Positions 50,901 through 61,620 are shown, counted from the stretch's first letter. The stretch: DNA of 64,000 nt from Amborella trichopoda (GCF_000471905.2 NW_006500355.1:1125713-1189712), one strand, 5' to 3'. Notes: a model not told the origin generated them from the sequence alone. Made by a program: numbers and translations.

Positions 50901-53900
50901 GGAGATAGCTTATAACTGGTGTCAGAGGATTCTAATAGATCTGAAGCGGTCTTCTGGAACTTCTATTCATCTATGAATTGGATGCATGCCCTTTAGCTGT
51001 GTGTACTTTAGTTTATCTTTGTATAGGAGTCTGAATTGGATGCATACCCTTTGGCTGTGCGTACTTTAGTTTATCTTTGTATAGGAAGGACTCATGTGTG
51101 GCAATATTCTAGCTTTTCCAAATGAAAGTAGTCGATTGCATTCTGTTTTTGAAATTTCTTGATGAAGCTTCATTTCTCGCCACGAAGGTTAAGCTTGCTC
51201 TTGAATTTCTTTATAGGAAATCACCAAATGTCAGGAAATATTCATTGTACACGTGGATAATCAAAACTTGTTTCTTTGTATGGATTATGATTTATAAAAC
51301 AGAGATAAGTAAGGGGACAGAGACCGTGTGGGTAAAAATGTAAAATATCAAATAACTCCTTGCTACCCAGTTCTGCCACTATGTTTTCCTCATGGGGTGC
51401 ATAAGTGAAATTTGTAGTATAAAAATTCCGAAAGTCATGATATTTTGGATAAATTTCTTTCAATCCCAACCAGAGCAGGGTGTCTTTTTTAACACAATGG
51501 ATAGCATTCAGGGAGTCTATACAGACATTCTTTGCCCTTTAAAAACCTAGCAAATCCAGTTTTGTATTTGCTTTGTCCCATGTGATGGTTTCAATGCTGA
51601 GATACCTTCCATAGAGTTTTGATATATCCCTAGTCTATTTGACACCCCCTCATATACCCTTTGACGTCTCTGGCACTTCACAAAGATTTTTTATTTTTTT
51701 ATTTTGTGTGTGTGTTTTTGGTCCTAGGTGTTGGCTAACTGTGACAGAATCCTAGAGCTTTGAAAGTCATATGCAGAGAGCCTAGTTGTCAACACTCGTA
51801 TGACTTTCTGCATATGACTTTCAAAGCTCTAGGATTCTGTCAAAGTTTCTTGCTTTAAAGGTCTAAAAAATCTGGTCATTTAATCTTTATATGTTAATAA
51901 TTGCTTTGAAGGTCTAAAAAACCTGGTCATTTAATCTTTGATATGTTAATAGTTGCTAGAAAGCCACCTCAGTCTCACCAAAAAAAAAGAAAAGAAAAGG
52001 GATACCACTTTAGTGTTGTATCCATTTTGTCTAATGTATCAAAAAGCGCTAGGCGGGCCCTAGGCGGCCTGGGGGGTCCCAGGCCGCCCAGTGCCTAGAA
52101 GGCCGCCTAGGCGGGCGCTCAGAACATGGGCGGCTGCCCAGTTGAAAAAAAATACCAATATACCATATTCCAAGTTGAAAAAAAAAAACGACAAACGTCG
52201 AGAAGAGAAAGAGAATTTTGATAATCCATATTGTTAAAACAGTAAACTGTAATACCATACAAGTGTAGGATATAAAAGTCAACACTCAACACAACAGAAA
52301 TATATAGAAATTTAGAAAATATACAGTCTAACAAAAGTCAAGACTCATGACTCAACACAACAGTCAACACTCGACACTTAGCACCAAGAGACAAGAGTCT
52401 TCAGTCGTCATCATCATCATCAGAAGGAATATTAGGGCAGGCCTCATCATATGCATCAGAGTCGAGGCCATCATCATCAGAGTCATTGCCCTCTTCAATA
52501 TAATGCTCGTCCTCCTCTGTTTCTTCTGAATCTGTCTCGTCCTCCTCTTCTTCTACCTTCCTCTTACTAGTATGTGTAGTCTGTGCAGATGAGGCCCTAA
52601 GAGTCTTGGCTGCTCTACGATTTTTTTTGTGCTTCTCTGAACTCAAATATTGTATAATTTCCTCCCTGGTAGCCTCAGGAACATTTTTACACGGGGCAAC
52701 ATCCCCCTTAATATTGACAATGTGTTTTTTAAACCTGTAAATGCCCCTATTAGTATCCTTTCTACAATAATTACATTTAATACAATTTTTATCACATGTA
52801 TTCGAGTTATAGCCATACTTCCAACCCGGATCACCACTCCGACTAGAACCTGGAGAAGATACTTCCATAGAATAAGGCTTAGTTTCATCCTTTTATGGTC
52901 CTTCTAAATTCAAAAGATGTCTAATCTCATCCTGAACTGCTTCAGGAACCTTTGTACAAGAAGCAATATTACCTCTAACACTAGCAAGGTGTTTTTGAAT
53001 CGGCTAATACCCCCATTGGTATCTTTTTCACAAAAATTATACATTATAATTTTATCATTTGGTTTTGGGTTGTACCCATACTTCCAATCCGGATCACTTC
53101 TTCTAAAAGTAGCAAAAATAGATCTATGACAAGGATTTTATTCTTGTTTTTTATCATTTGGTTTTGGGTTGTACCCATACTTCCAACCCGGATCACTTCT
53201 TCTAGAAGTAGTAGAAGTAGCTAAAATAGATCTATGACAAGGATTTTGTTCTTGTTTTTTATCATTTGGTTTTGGGTTGTACACATACTTCCAACCCAGA
53301 TCACTTCTTCTAGAAGTAGCAAAAATAGATCTATGACAAGGACTTTGTTCTTGTTTTTGTTTTACATAACTTATATAGTGCTTAATCTCCTATCTGATAG
53401 CTTAATCTCCTCTCTGATAGCTTCAGGAACATTTTTACAAGGGGCAACATCCCCCTTAATACTGGTAAGATGTTTCTTTAATCGGTTTATACCTCCTTTT
53501 GTATCTTTTTCACAAACATTGCATCTAACGTAATTTTTGTCATTTGGATTCGGGTTGTATCCATATTTCCAACCCGGATCTCCATTCCGACTAACTCTTG
53601 AGGAAGACATCTCAAAGTAAAACAAGCAATCTAAAAAATAAAGTTTTGCACTTACTTTGATTGCTTGAACTCCAAACTTTGAGAAACACCTCGATCCAAT
53701 GAAATGTAGTTTTCTGGAGGGGTTTCTTTCTCTCTAAAAGGGATTCTTGTGGGTTTAGGTTTCACATGAACCTAAATAAATGTAGTTTTCTGGAGGTTTC
53801 TTTCTCTCTAAAAGGGGTTCTTGTGGGTTTAGGTTTCAAATGAACCTAAAACCCCTCCTTCTAACCTTTTATCTCTTTAAAAAAACATTTCCGCCTTTGG

Positions 53901-56900
53901 GCGGGGCGCAGGCCACCCGGGGCTGGGCATTGGGCGGCCGCCTAGGTGGGTTCCGTACCGCCTAGGCGGTCGCCCAGGGACCACCACCCAGTTTGGCAGC
54001 CTAGGCCTGGGCGATGCGCCCAAGCCTTCTGAACTGCCTAGGCACTGGGCGGTCCCTTTTTTGAACACTGGTTTGTTCCATCATATCCTGACCCATCTCA
54101 CAAATGGGAAAAGTGCTAAGCATGATCCAGACTTTTTCAAAAGATTTTAACATAACTAACCAAATCATCCTACTAACTTGCAGTGGGAAAATGCTTTGTT
54201 CCATCATATACTGACCCATCTCACAAATGGGAAAAGTGCTAAGCATGATCCAGACCTTTTCAAGAGATTACACCATATTAGCAGTGGTATTCCCAGATGT
54301 TTGAGATATATTATCGGTAGAATTTATTTGAAAGTTTAATTATAAATTGACAATACAAAACTAAAAAATAAAATAAAATTACCAATGTTGTGGTTTGCTC
54401 AAGAATGAGAACTATGTTTTTGTTGTTTGTGAATCTACATGCAAAGGTATTCTATTTTAGCATGAAAATTGACTGCATATGATCCTTCACATGTGTAAAG
54501 ATGAGAAGAGGGTTCTTACTCAAGAGGAATTGACACTGAAAACTCACTTTTGTCTGGTTTTTATTAATTATATTACATGCTTTTTTTTTCATATCTGATG
54601 CCTGCAAGGTGAAATTATACTGTCATTTTCAGCAAATTCATCTAAAAAACTGCACTAAATTCAGCTAGCTAAAAACTGTACTAAATTCAGCTAAAAAACT
54701 GCACTTAATGGTAGTCCAGGCAATATTATGATGAAACTGGGATTAGTATGATTTCCTTTTCTTTTATATGGCCTAGCCATTTAATAAACGAAATAGTATT
54801 CTTTCTTTTTATATGGCCTAAATGTGTTTTCAAGTGTCCCATCAAAAACAATGATTTCAACTGTCTAGATGAAAACTTATAATCAATCATTTGTTTGAAC
54901 TCAATGTCCTATGCTAGAATTAGCATTTTTTCAAAATACATGTGATATGATGCGATGCTAAATAGTTGAAGGTTTAAGTAGTAGATAAGTTAGGTGTGTA
55001 TTTGGCATTAAAGGAAAATAGGAAAATAGGGCTTGCAACAACTACTAACCACTGCGTAGTTCCCAATTTTAACACTAGTAGTTATGCGTATCCTTTTTTT
55101 TTTTACTCGAAAAATTGGGAACTACGTGGTTCCCAATTTTGGATTATGCGTGGTGGTATTCTAGAAATATTTGATTACTAAAAGGAAGTACACACTCTTT
55201 CTTTCTTGGAGAGATAATCACAAACTCAAGGGTTTTTTCACATATATCTCATTTCACAAGTTACAGTTAAATTGGGAACTATGCAGTGGTTCCCAATTTT
55301 CCAAATTTAATGGAAGTGCAGAATTATCTTCCTTCATGGTTTTGCTCCAATCCACAAACCCATTTTCCAAAATACACTTAATGGAAGTGCAGAATTATCT
55401 TCCTCCATGGTTTTGCTCCAATCCACAAAACCATTTTCCAAAACACACCTATCTATGAATGTTGTAGCTTCATGGTTTAGTTAATTAAAATTGTAATTCT
55501 TTAATGAGTGTTTTTCTTCCACCCCATCTTAGTTATTCTTCTTCTTTCTAGTTGGTTGTGAGTCTTGGGCTAGTGTGACATTGTTACACTATTTGAGAAG
55601 CAAATTGTTCCGGTATTGTGGCATTTGTCTTTCTCTACATGGTATCGGAGCCACAAGGGTGGTGGTAATGTTGTCTTTCCTCCATGGTTTAGTGGATCTT
55701 TTTCAACTATTGATTACAATTTTAATTTTTTTTTTAATTAGCCTACATGATTAAAGAGAGGTGTCTGGTGAGAAAATTGAGTCACATGTGTTAAGGTTAA
55801 TATTGTGTGTTGAGATTGTAATGCCTTTGTGTACTCCATGTTTTTCTTTAAAGAAGTTTTCTTTCCACTTCATCTTATGTTTTTCTTTAATGAAGTTTTT
55901 TTTCTACTTCATCTTGGTTTTTCTACTTCTTTCTATTTGCTTGTGAGTCTTGGGCTAGTGTGGCATTGTCACACTAATTGAGAAGCGGATTGTTCCGGTG
56001 TTGTGGAATCCGTCTTTCTCTACATGGTATCAAAGTCACAAGGGTGGTGGTGATGTTGTCCTGACTCCTTTAGTGAAGAAGATCAATTGTCTTTTTGAAG
56101 ATGGATTTGGGTGGAAGGTTGAATGGTTTTAATGTTGAGTTGGGAACTCAACTCAAGGTGGTCTTTCGATTTCCCAATTCTTCTTAAAGATCTAGAATCT
56201 CTGTTTGGAGATCTCTTGTTGATCTGCAGCAACTTATTTGGAGGCATGAATGAAGTGACTTATCAGTCATGGGTTAAAGAGGGAGTATATTCCCAATGTT
56301 ACGTCTATTCAAGGGTGGGCTATGCAGCCCTACTTGGTGGAATTTGAGAATTTTTGGTTGCCTGTTAAATTGCCGGATTTTCAATTTTTGGAAATGATGG
56401 AGATGATCGCATATGCATGGTCTCCTTTTTAGAAAATCACTTTAAGAGAGAGTGTTAAAATTGTTAAAGTGTATTTTCTAGAAAGTATGTGTATTGTTAA
56501 AGTGTCTTTTCTAGAAAGTATATTAGTTTTTATGTTATTTTATCATGAGTGATGTAGTAAGGTTTTACTTGTAAGTTTGTGTAGTAGGAAGTTGTAAAAC
56601 TATTAGTAGTTATTGTTTGTTGTTACCATTTAAAGAGTGGTGTGTGGTGAGTTTGTGTGGTAGGAAGTTGTAAAACTACTAGGTGGTTGGGGTCATATGT
56701 TTTAAGGTTAATCTTGGATGTCAAGATTGTAATGCCTTTGTGTGCCCCTGGGTCACATGTGTTAAAGTTAATCTTGGGTGTTAAGAATGTAATGCCTTAC
56801 CCCATGTTTTATCTTTGAATGAAAAGATGAGTCATGTGCATTTTTTGAGATATTTATGACAGAAAAACCTAGGCAAGTGGAGAAATTTAGTCAAGGAGGT

Positions 56901-59900
56901 AGCTAACTATGGTTGGTGGTGTTAGGGATTAGGAGTCTAGGGAGGTGGATAAGTTATCGCTAGGCGAGTGTTGTTAAATTCTTGAAGAGTAGATGAGTCT
57001 TTATCATTCAGGGCAAGTGTTGTGTGGCTTGATCGTTGGGGGTCTAGGAAATTATAAGAGGGTATGAGGTCTTATAATTCTAGGGTACGGTGGGCAATGC
57101 ATATATGTGGGGCTCATTCAGGGCAAGTGTTGTGTGGCTTGATCGTTGGAGGTCTAGGAAATTATAAGAGGGTATGAGGTCTTATAATTCTAGGGTACAG
57201 TGGCCAATGCATATATGTTTATTAGGTTTAGAGAAAGTCAAGCTAGTAAGACTGAATCCTTAAGAGATATAGGTAGGGTTTGCGTTCTGGCTTGAGATAT
57301 TTAGAGAAAGTCAAGCTTGCGTTCTGGCTTGAGATATGGGATTTTTGTTGAGGGCTAAGTTCAAAATGTCGGCTCGCCAGCTACCTGGGCGGGTTTCCCC
57401 TGGTGGTTGGTGGGCCTCACCACCCTGCCTTGGGCTTATATGGCCTAATGCGGGACGGTGTCCTTGGGCTGCCGACTAATTGCCCAGGGCCCTTTTGGCG
57501 AAGCCCGAAAATGGGCTTTGCCAAAAAGGCAAAATTGTTGTTTACCTGCCTTGAAGAGGGGGGAAATTGTATTTTGGGGGTATTTTGTCCTCTCAAACCC
57601 CAAGACAACTTGATTTGTGCCACAAAAACGATTTTTTTTAGTGTTTCATACACAAAAACGAATTTTTTTTAGTGTTTCATATTTTTTGTAAATATTGTGT
57701 TATTTTATATTTTGTTATTGTTTTCTTGTATTTATTTTTGAAGTGTGTCTTTACATTTATGATGAAACTGATCATAGTATCTAAATATTTTTTCTTTGTA
57801 AACATTGTGTTATTTTATATTTTTTTATTGTTTTCTTATATTTATTTTTGAAGTGTGGCTTTACATTTATCATGAAACTGATTATAGTATCTAAATATAT
57901 TTTCTTTCTTTTTTTTAAGGGTTTTCTATTTTAGTGATCGTAGTATCTTTTTTTTAAGGGTTTGCTATTTTAGTGATTATAGTATCTTTTTGGCTATGTT
58001 TTTAATATAAAATGCAAATTTAAAAATTTATAATATATTTTTTTCTTTGTTTGGCTTTATTTCTAATTTATAATGCAAATTTGAAAATATTACTATTTGA
58101 TTGGCTATATTGGGTAATATTAAAATTTATAACCAAACAGTATTATATGTCAAAATTTATAGTGTTTCATATTTTTTGTAAATATTGTGTTGCTTTATAT
58201 TTTTTTATTGTTTTCTTGTTATTTTATATTTTTTTATTGTTTTCTTGTTATTTTATATTTTTTTATTGTTTTCTTGTATTTATTTTTGAAGTGTGACTTT
58301 ACATTTATGATGAAACTTCATAAATATTTTTTTTCTTTTTTTTTAAGGGTATCTTTTTTGTAAGGGTTTGCTATTTTAGTGATTATAGTATCTTTTTGGC
58401 TATGTTTTCAATGCAAATTTAAAAATTTATAATATATTTTTTCTATGTTTAGCTTTATTTCTAATTTATAATGCAAATTTGAAAATATTACTATTTGTTT
58501 GGCTATATTGGGTAGTATTAAAATTTATAGCCAAACATAGTATTATATATATAACCAAATGTAGAGTAATATTTCAAAATGTATATAAGAAGGGGCCAAT
58601 AGGAGGGGTTATCCATTTTAGGCAAGATTTTAGAAAATGTATCGTTGACCTGGATTGCCCCTATGTATTTCCGATCCAGTTCAGCAGATCGGCGATCTAG
58701 TAATTTTAAAAAATAAAAAAATTAAGTGGGGCCTGTTTTGGCCGGTACTCTTAAAAAAATTGACTAGTTTTGTCAAAGAACCGGCGGGTTCAACGATTTA
58801 AAAAGTTAAAATTTTAAAAATGTGGATCCCGGTTTTGTCATAGAGCCAGTATGGACCGGCCTGGTTAATGGTGGGAATCAGCCGATTCCCAATATTTTAC
58901 AAGATTTTGACCGGCCCGACAATTCTCGATCCGGATCGGCTGGTTTCGAACTTGGTTACCGATTTTGTAATCATTGATTTTAAGTTTCTTCTAACATTGT
59001 CATTCTTGGGTTTATTCTGTTATGCATTGATTGTCAAGGCTTAATGTACGGTATTCATGAGGTGTGATTGTTTTTATGGGTGCTTCCCTAAATTTATTAT
59101 AGTATAAATTCAGTCATCCCTAAATTTATTATAGCATAAGTTCAGTCATGACCGAAGTCTTTTCCGGCACATAGTCACTGTACTCTCTTTTCTAGATAAT
59201 ATATATTTTTTTCGAGAAAAGTTGACTTTATATTTACCCTGCTCTCTTATCATGGAATATACGCACTAGCCTTAATCTTTATGGAAAAGAATCAGAGTTT
59301 GTTTCCCAAATTAAAATCATACATTGATATTGGAGAACACCATATTTACCCTGCTCTCTTATCATGGAACATGCGCACTACCTTAATCTCTATGGAAAAG
59401 ACATACAGTTTGTTTCCCAAATTAAAATCATCTCTATGGAAAAGAAGCACAGTTTGTTTCCCAAATTAAAATCATACATTGATATTGGAGAACACCATAT
59501 TTACCCTGCTCTCTTATCATGGAACATGCGCACTAGCCTTAATCTTTATGGAAAAGAATCAGAGTTTGTTTCCCAAATTAAAATCATACATTGATATTGG
59601 AGAACACCAGAAATCACTCCATTATCTAAATTTCATGCTAGGAAATTCATCTAAAAAGTTGGATATAAACTGATACAAAAGAGAATGACAGATTAGCCAA
59701 TCTCCAAAGGTATTCAATGTGATTATCATAGAAACCATTTTGGTAATGATTATCATAGAAACCATTTTGGTAATGCATTAAAATCGTGTATTACCGATTC
59801 CATTCATGTACCCAGGTAGGAATAAAATTTAACAAACCAGGTTTAAGAAGTTGGTAAATAGTGATATCAGTAGAGATGTGATTTTGTTTTGGAGGGATTT

Positions 59901-60877
59901 GTTGGGAACTTTTCTGCTTTCAAAATGCTCTATTAAAATACTAAATATCAATAAAGAAAGAAGGTTATAAGAAGAAATAGCACATGATCATGGGAGTCCC
60001 TGCCACTGTAGGTTAGGTTATGTGCATTTTTTTATGAGTCAAGTTTTACCAGAGCTTGATATTGATGCTAGAATTCCTATGGTCACAGATCGCCCAACGT
60101 AATAGTTTGGACGTGGATGTGGATCTCGCCCTGGGCTTTGCCGCACACTATGGCAAGATTGGGACAATGGAATGCTTGGTTGATGAGGGCCATGCCTCCG
60201 CCTTCCTTGGCCCCTTGATGCGCGCTGCGGAGCGTGGGTGCGCCCCAGTTGTGCAATGGTTTGTGGGCCGGGGGTGCCGTGACATGGAGCTATGCCTCGC
60301 GCTCACTGCAGCCGCCTCTGCTGGCCGTGCCCACATTGCTGCCCTCCTCCTCCCCCTTGTCCCCGGACCCCTCCTCCAAGCACTAAGCACTGAGATCCTC
60401 AAAGCCGCAGGTGCAGCCTCCCTGGAGGGTATCACCTTCTTGCTCCAATCCAACTTCCTCGGCTCCCCTGAGGCCACCTACACTGCATCTGACATAGTGG
60501 CCAAATGCGAGGATGAGGGGGTGAAGTCCAAGCTGAAAGAATTTTTGATTGAGAATTGGTCTGAAGAGGCATTCATGAAGGGGAGGGAGGAATCAAGGGA
60601 CCATTATGTCAACGTGATGAGGGTGGTGTCGAGGGGAGGCTCAGAGTTGAGCATAGGGGATTTGCCTGTGGAGCTTAGGGTGGGGATTGCGTACCTTCCG
60701 TTGTATAGGGAGTGTGTGGCTTGCGGTGGGAAGCTGTTGTCCCAGAGGCTGAGGGGGCAGGTGGTGGAGGCAGTGTGGAGGCTCGGGGCAGGGGATGTCG
60801 CATCGATGAGCTCACAGGATGAGCTGCTCACTGTGTTTGAGCGCCACTTGCCGCCTTTTTTGATTAGGGCCTCGTAG
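47975..60877 (+). CDS. SKIP35: SKIP35-like ankyrin repeat protein, SKP1-interacting partner (3 coding exons, complete)
   Basis: Coding exons 47975-48606, 49869-50301 and 60089-60877 join in phase and sum to 1854 nt (617 aa). The ATG follows a plausible acceptor (CTTTCAG at 47951-47957). Residues 1-110 are acidic and Ser-rich, probably disordered. From about 112 (RRLNRQERIELGRIFQGAMS) the conserved helical region begins. Ankyrin-like units are clearest at about 300-460 (GLLGMLVEGGADNVNQCFLE, MRAAERGCAPVVQWFVGRG, LTAAASAGRAHIAALLLPLV). Arabidopsis SKIP35 was identified as a partner of the SCF adaptor SKP1/ASK1; no F-box is visible here, so a direct ligase role is inferred only from that name. 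The last exon is strikingly GC-rich in its first half, unlike the earlier exons. The final intron is 9.8 kb and full of repeats. Confidence 0.92.
48671..48768. repeat. 49-bp tandem duplication in SKIP35 intron
   Basis: AAAATAGA(T/C)GACCACAAATT begins units at 48671 and 48720, each ending AGATAGAAATTGCTT. Confidence 0.9.
48769..49868. other. SKIP35 intron sequence, nothing recognised
   Basis: AT-rich intron. Several overlapping small ORFs show no domain or family resemblance. Confidence 0.5.
50493..50589. repeat. 48-bp tandem duplication in SKIP35 intron
   Basis: GCACGTGGCTATGAATGC begins units at 50493 and 50541; both end ACCTATATTTG. Confidence 0.9.
50975..51090. repeat. 58-bp tandem duplication in SKIP35 intron
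   Basis: GAATTGGATGCAT begins units at 50975 and 51033; both contain GTACTTTAGTTTATCTTTGT and end ATAGGA. Confidence 0.9.
51742..51842 (+). repeat. 39-bp near-perfect inverted repeat (hairpin) in SKIP35 intron
   Basis: Arms 51742-51780 and 51804-51842 are complementary at 38 of 39 positions, and the single mismatch would be a G:U wobble in RNA. The loop is 23 nt. The arm reads TGACAGAATCCTAGAGCTTT and onward. No target duplication or transposon terminus is obvious outside it. It is transcribed within the SKIP35 pre-mRNA. Confidence 0.9.
51850..51951. repeat. 51-bp tandem duplication next to the hairpin
   Basis: TTGCTTT(A/G)AAGGTCTAAAAA begins units at 51850 and 51901; both continue CTGGTCATTTAATCTTT. 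Confidence 0.9.
52401..52868 (-). CDS. BED zinc finger protein with acidic tail, hAT-derived (155 aa ORF)
   Basis: The ORF starts MEVSSPGSSRSGDPGWKYGY. The BED finger uses Cys pair CNYC, then His in RFKKHIV and Cys in DVAPCKNVP. Residues after about 90 are a basic patch (KHKKNRRAAK) and then a long Glu/Asp-rich tail ending in seven Asp residues and a stop. BED fingers bind DNA, in hAT proteins usually the element's own ends. The catalytic domain that should follow is absent. It may be an exon of a longer multi-finger product with the upstream fragments, or a stand-alone relic; no splice evidence decides this. Confidence 0.6.
   Translation of the reverse strand: MEVSSPGSSRSGDPGWKYGYNSNTCDKNCIKCNYCRKDTNRGIYRFKKHIVNIKGDVAPCKNVPEATREEIIQYLSSEKHKKNRRAAKTLRASSAQTTHTSKRKVEEEEDETDSEETEEDEHYIEEGNDSDDDGLDSDAYDEACPNIPSDDDDDD
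52869..53625 (-). pseudogene. Upstream BED finger copies of the hAT derivative
   Basis: A complete BED finger lies at 53625-53371: GDPGWKYGYNPNPNDKNYV, then CNVC, then GGINRLKKHL and DVAPCKNVP. Between 53330 and 52920 the block SDPGWKYGYNPKPNDK recurs three times with spacing near 100 bp. Only the last of these continues into a finger-like FKKHLASVRGNIASC, and its reading frame is interrupted. With the finger at 52868 this makes about three fingers plus two partial repeats. Confidence 0.6.
54072..54317. repeat. 123-bp tandem duplication abutting the hAT right end
   Basis: TTTGTTCCATCATAT begins units at 54072 and 54195; both contain GACCCATCTCACAAATGGGA and GCTAAGCATGATCCAGAC. The first unit starts within two bases of the transposon terminus. 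Confidence 0.85.
54318..55300. other. SKIP35 intron sequence with minor repeats
   Basis: GGGAACTA-TGGTTCCCAATTTT words recur in both orientations near 55058, 55117 and 55273, suggesting a small decayed foldback element. Nothing else is recognised. Confidence 0.4.
55309..55450. repeat. 71-bp tandem duplication in SKIP35 intron
   Basis: AATGGAAGTGCAGAATTATC begins units near 55310 and 55381; both contain TTTTGCTCCAATCCACAAA. Confidence 0.9.
55500..56830 (+). mobile_element. LTR retrotransposon fossil, short TRIM-like element with rearranged ends
   Basis: Two LTR-end plus primer-binding-site segments are visible. TGGTATCGGAGC at 55640-55651 and TGGTATCAAAGT at 56025-56036 resemble the complement of the initiator Met tRNA 3' end, and each follows similar LTR sequence. 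An internal region of about 400 bp follows, then a purine-rich tract and a further LTR segment starting TGTTAAAATTG near 56453. Blocks such as CACATGTGTTAAGGTTAAT recur in the flanking LTR segments. No gag or pol domain is recognised. The copy is broken and rearranged, and differences between its LTR segments suggest it is old. Confidence 0.6.
57005..57224. repeat. 110-bp tandem duplication in SKIP35 intron
   Basis: CATTCAGGGCAAGTGTTGTG begins units at 57005 and 57115; they are almost identical through GGTCTTATAATTCTAGGGTA. Confidence 0.9.
57615..58560. repeat. AT-rich complex tandem repeat array in SKIP35 intron
   Basis: GTGTTTCATATTTTTTGTAA, TTTTTTATTGTTTTCTT and GTGATTATAGTATCTTTTTG recur several times, including a three-copy unit of about 29 bp near 58190-58275. 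It is T-rich on the plus strand and non-coding. Confidence 0.75.
58620..58980. repeat. Decayed transposon with ACCGGCC words
   Basis: The stretch has repeated GATCCGG/CCGGATC, ACCGGCCTGG and GACCGGCCCG words around an AT-rich middle, akin to 40020-40520. Termini are not clear. Confidence 0.35.
59233..59605. repeat. 112-bp tandem repeat, about three copies plus a partial unit
   Basis: TTTACCCTGCTCTCTTATCA starts at 59233, 59345 and 59500. TATGGAAAAGA followed by a variable word and GTTTGTTTCCCAAATTAAAA occurs four times. The 155-bp gap between copies two and three equals one unit plus a 43-bp internal duplication. Confidence 0.9.
59721..59775. repeat. 27-bp tandem duplication in SKIP35 intron
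   Basis: GATTATCATAGAAACCATTT begins units at 59721 and 59748; both end TGGTAAT. Confidence 0.95.
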
Positions 60878-61310
60878 TGAGTGTCCCTCTCTCGCTCGCT
60901 CTCTCTCTGGAGGAGTTGCTTGCCATCCTTGGGCTTCCCTGCCACCCTTTTTGCTCAAGGGCGACAGTGATCTCTCTCTCTCTCTCCCTCTCCCTTTCCC
61001 ATGACTGTTGCATTATATATATATATTGTAAAATTAGCATCACAGTGAATTCTCTTAAGTGCACCATTTATAGTTTATAATCTACATCTTTTCTTTCAGG
61101 GGCCTTTCTGCTCATTTTTCCTTCAAATTTGTTGTTAAAAGCATCATAAATTTTTTGGGAACGTGTATGTATGTATGTGTTTGGTGCTGGAAATGTCACA
61201 TTATGTCAGGAAATCACATATGTTTTCCCCTATTTTAGTGGCTTAATCTTTGCATTAGAATCTTTTGTTAAAATGTGATAGTCTTATCCAAATTAGTGTT
61301 TAAAAAGTCA
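60878..61310 (+). other. SKIP35 3' UTR and flank
   Basis: Follows a TAG stop. It holds CT-rich runs and a short AT repeat near 61015-61025. The poly(A) site is not determinable. Confidence 0.4.
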
Positions 61311-61311
61311 A

Positions 61312-61389
61312 ACTGGGGCTCCCCCGTGCCAGGGGCCCGAGCCAAATCAGACTGGGGCTCCCCCATGCCAGGGGCCCGAGCCCAAGCCT
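61312..61389. repeat. 39-bp GC-rich tandem duplication
   Basis: ACTGGGGCTCCCCC begins units at 61312 and 61351; both contain TGCCAGGGGCCCGAGCC. The GC-rich words also look like a transposon subterminal scrap. Confidence 0.85.
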
Positions 61390-61534
61390 TCTCAGTCTAA
61401 CTCAGGTGAGTCCCAGCCAGATTGGGTAAATACAAAATTTTTGAAAATTATGAAAAAGGGTGGCTAGCGTAAAATTGTCAAATCTTGTCATGAATGTTGA
61501 ACCTATAAACAGAACAGCGGAACATGATTCATGT

Positions 61535-61620
61535 AGTTGATATCAAATAGTTGAGATAAGATTTAGATGATGATGATGATGATGACGATGATGATGAATG
61601 ATGATGATGATGATGATGAA
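61535..61620 (+). repeat. Retroposon 3'-tail motif with (GATGAT)n
   Basis: TATCAAATAGTTGAGATAAG is followed by ATTTAGATGATGATG and a long GAT-rich run. Same motif type as 8935. Confidence 0.5.

Larger units (their letters stand above)
52033..54070 (-). mobile_element. hAT-type DNA transposon derivative carrying tandem BED zinc fingers (SKIP35 intron)
   Basis: The right end, read inward on the minus strand, is CAGTGTTCAAAAAAGGGACC; the left end is ATGTATCAAAAAGCGCTAGG. These are degenerate inverted repeats of a hAT type, followed on both sides by GC-rich subterminal blocks of GCCTAGGCGG words (52046-52140 and 53890-54060), the typical subterminal transposase-binding architecture. Between them lies a minus-strand coding region with BED fingers and an acidic tail, but no DDE/RNase H-like or hATC dimerisation domain. 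It is therefore a deletion derivative. Flanks TTTTGTCT and GTTTGTTC agree only partly as an 8-bp target duplication. Confidence 0.75.

Noticed and set aside
59233-59605. CRISPR-like direct repeats
   Set aside because: The units are contiguous tandem copies of about 112 bp without unique spacers, in a plant intron.
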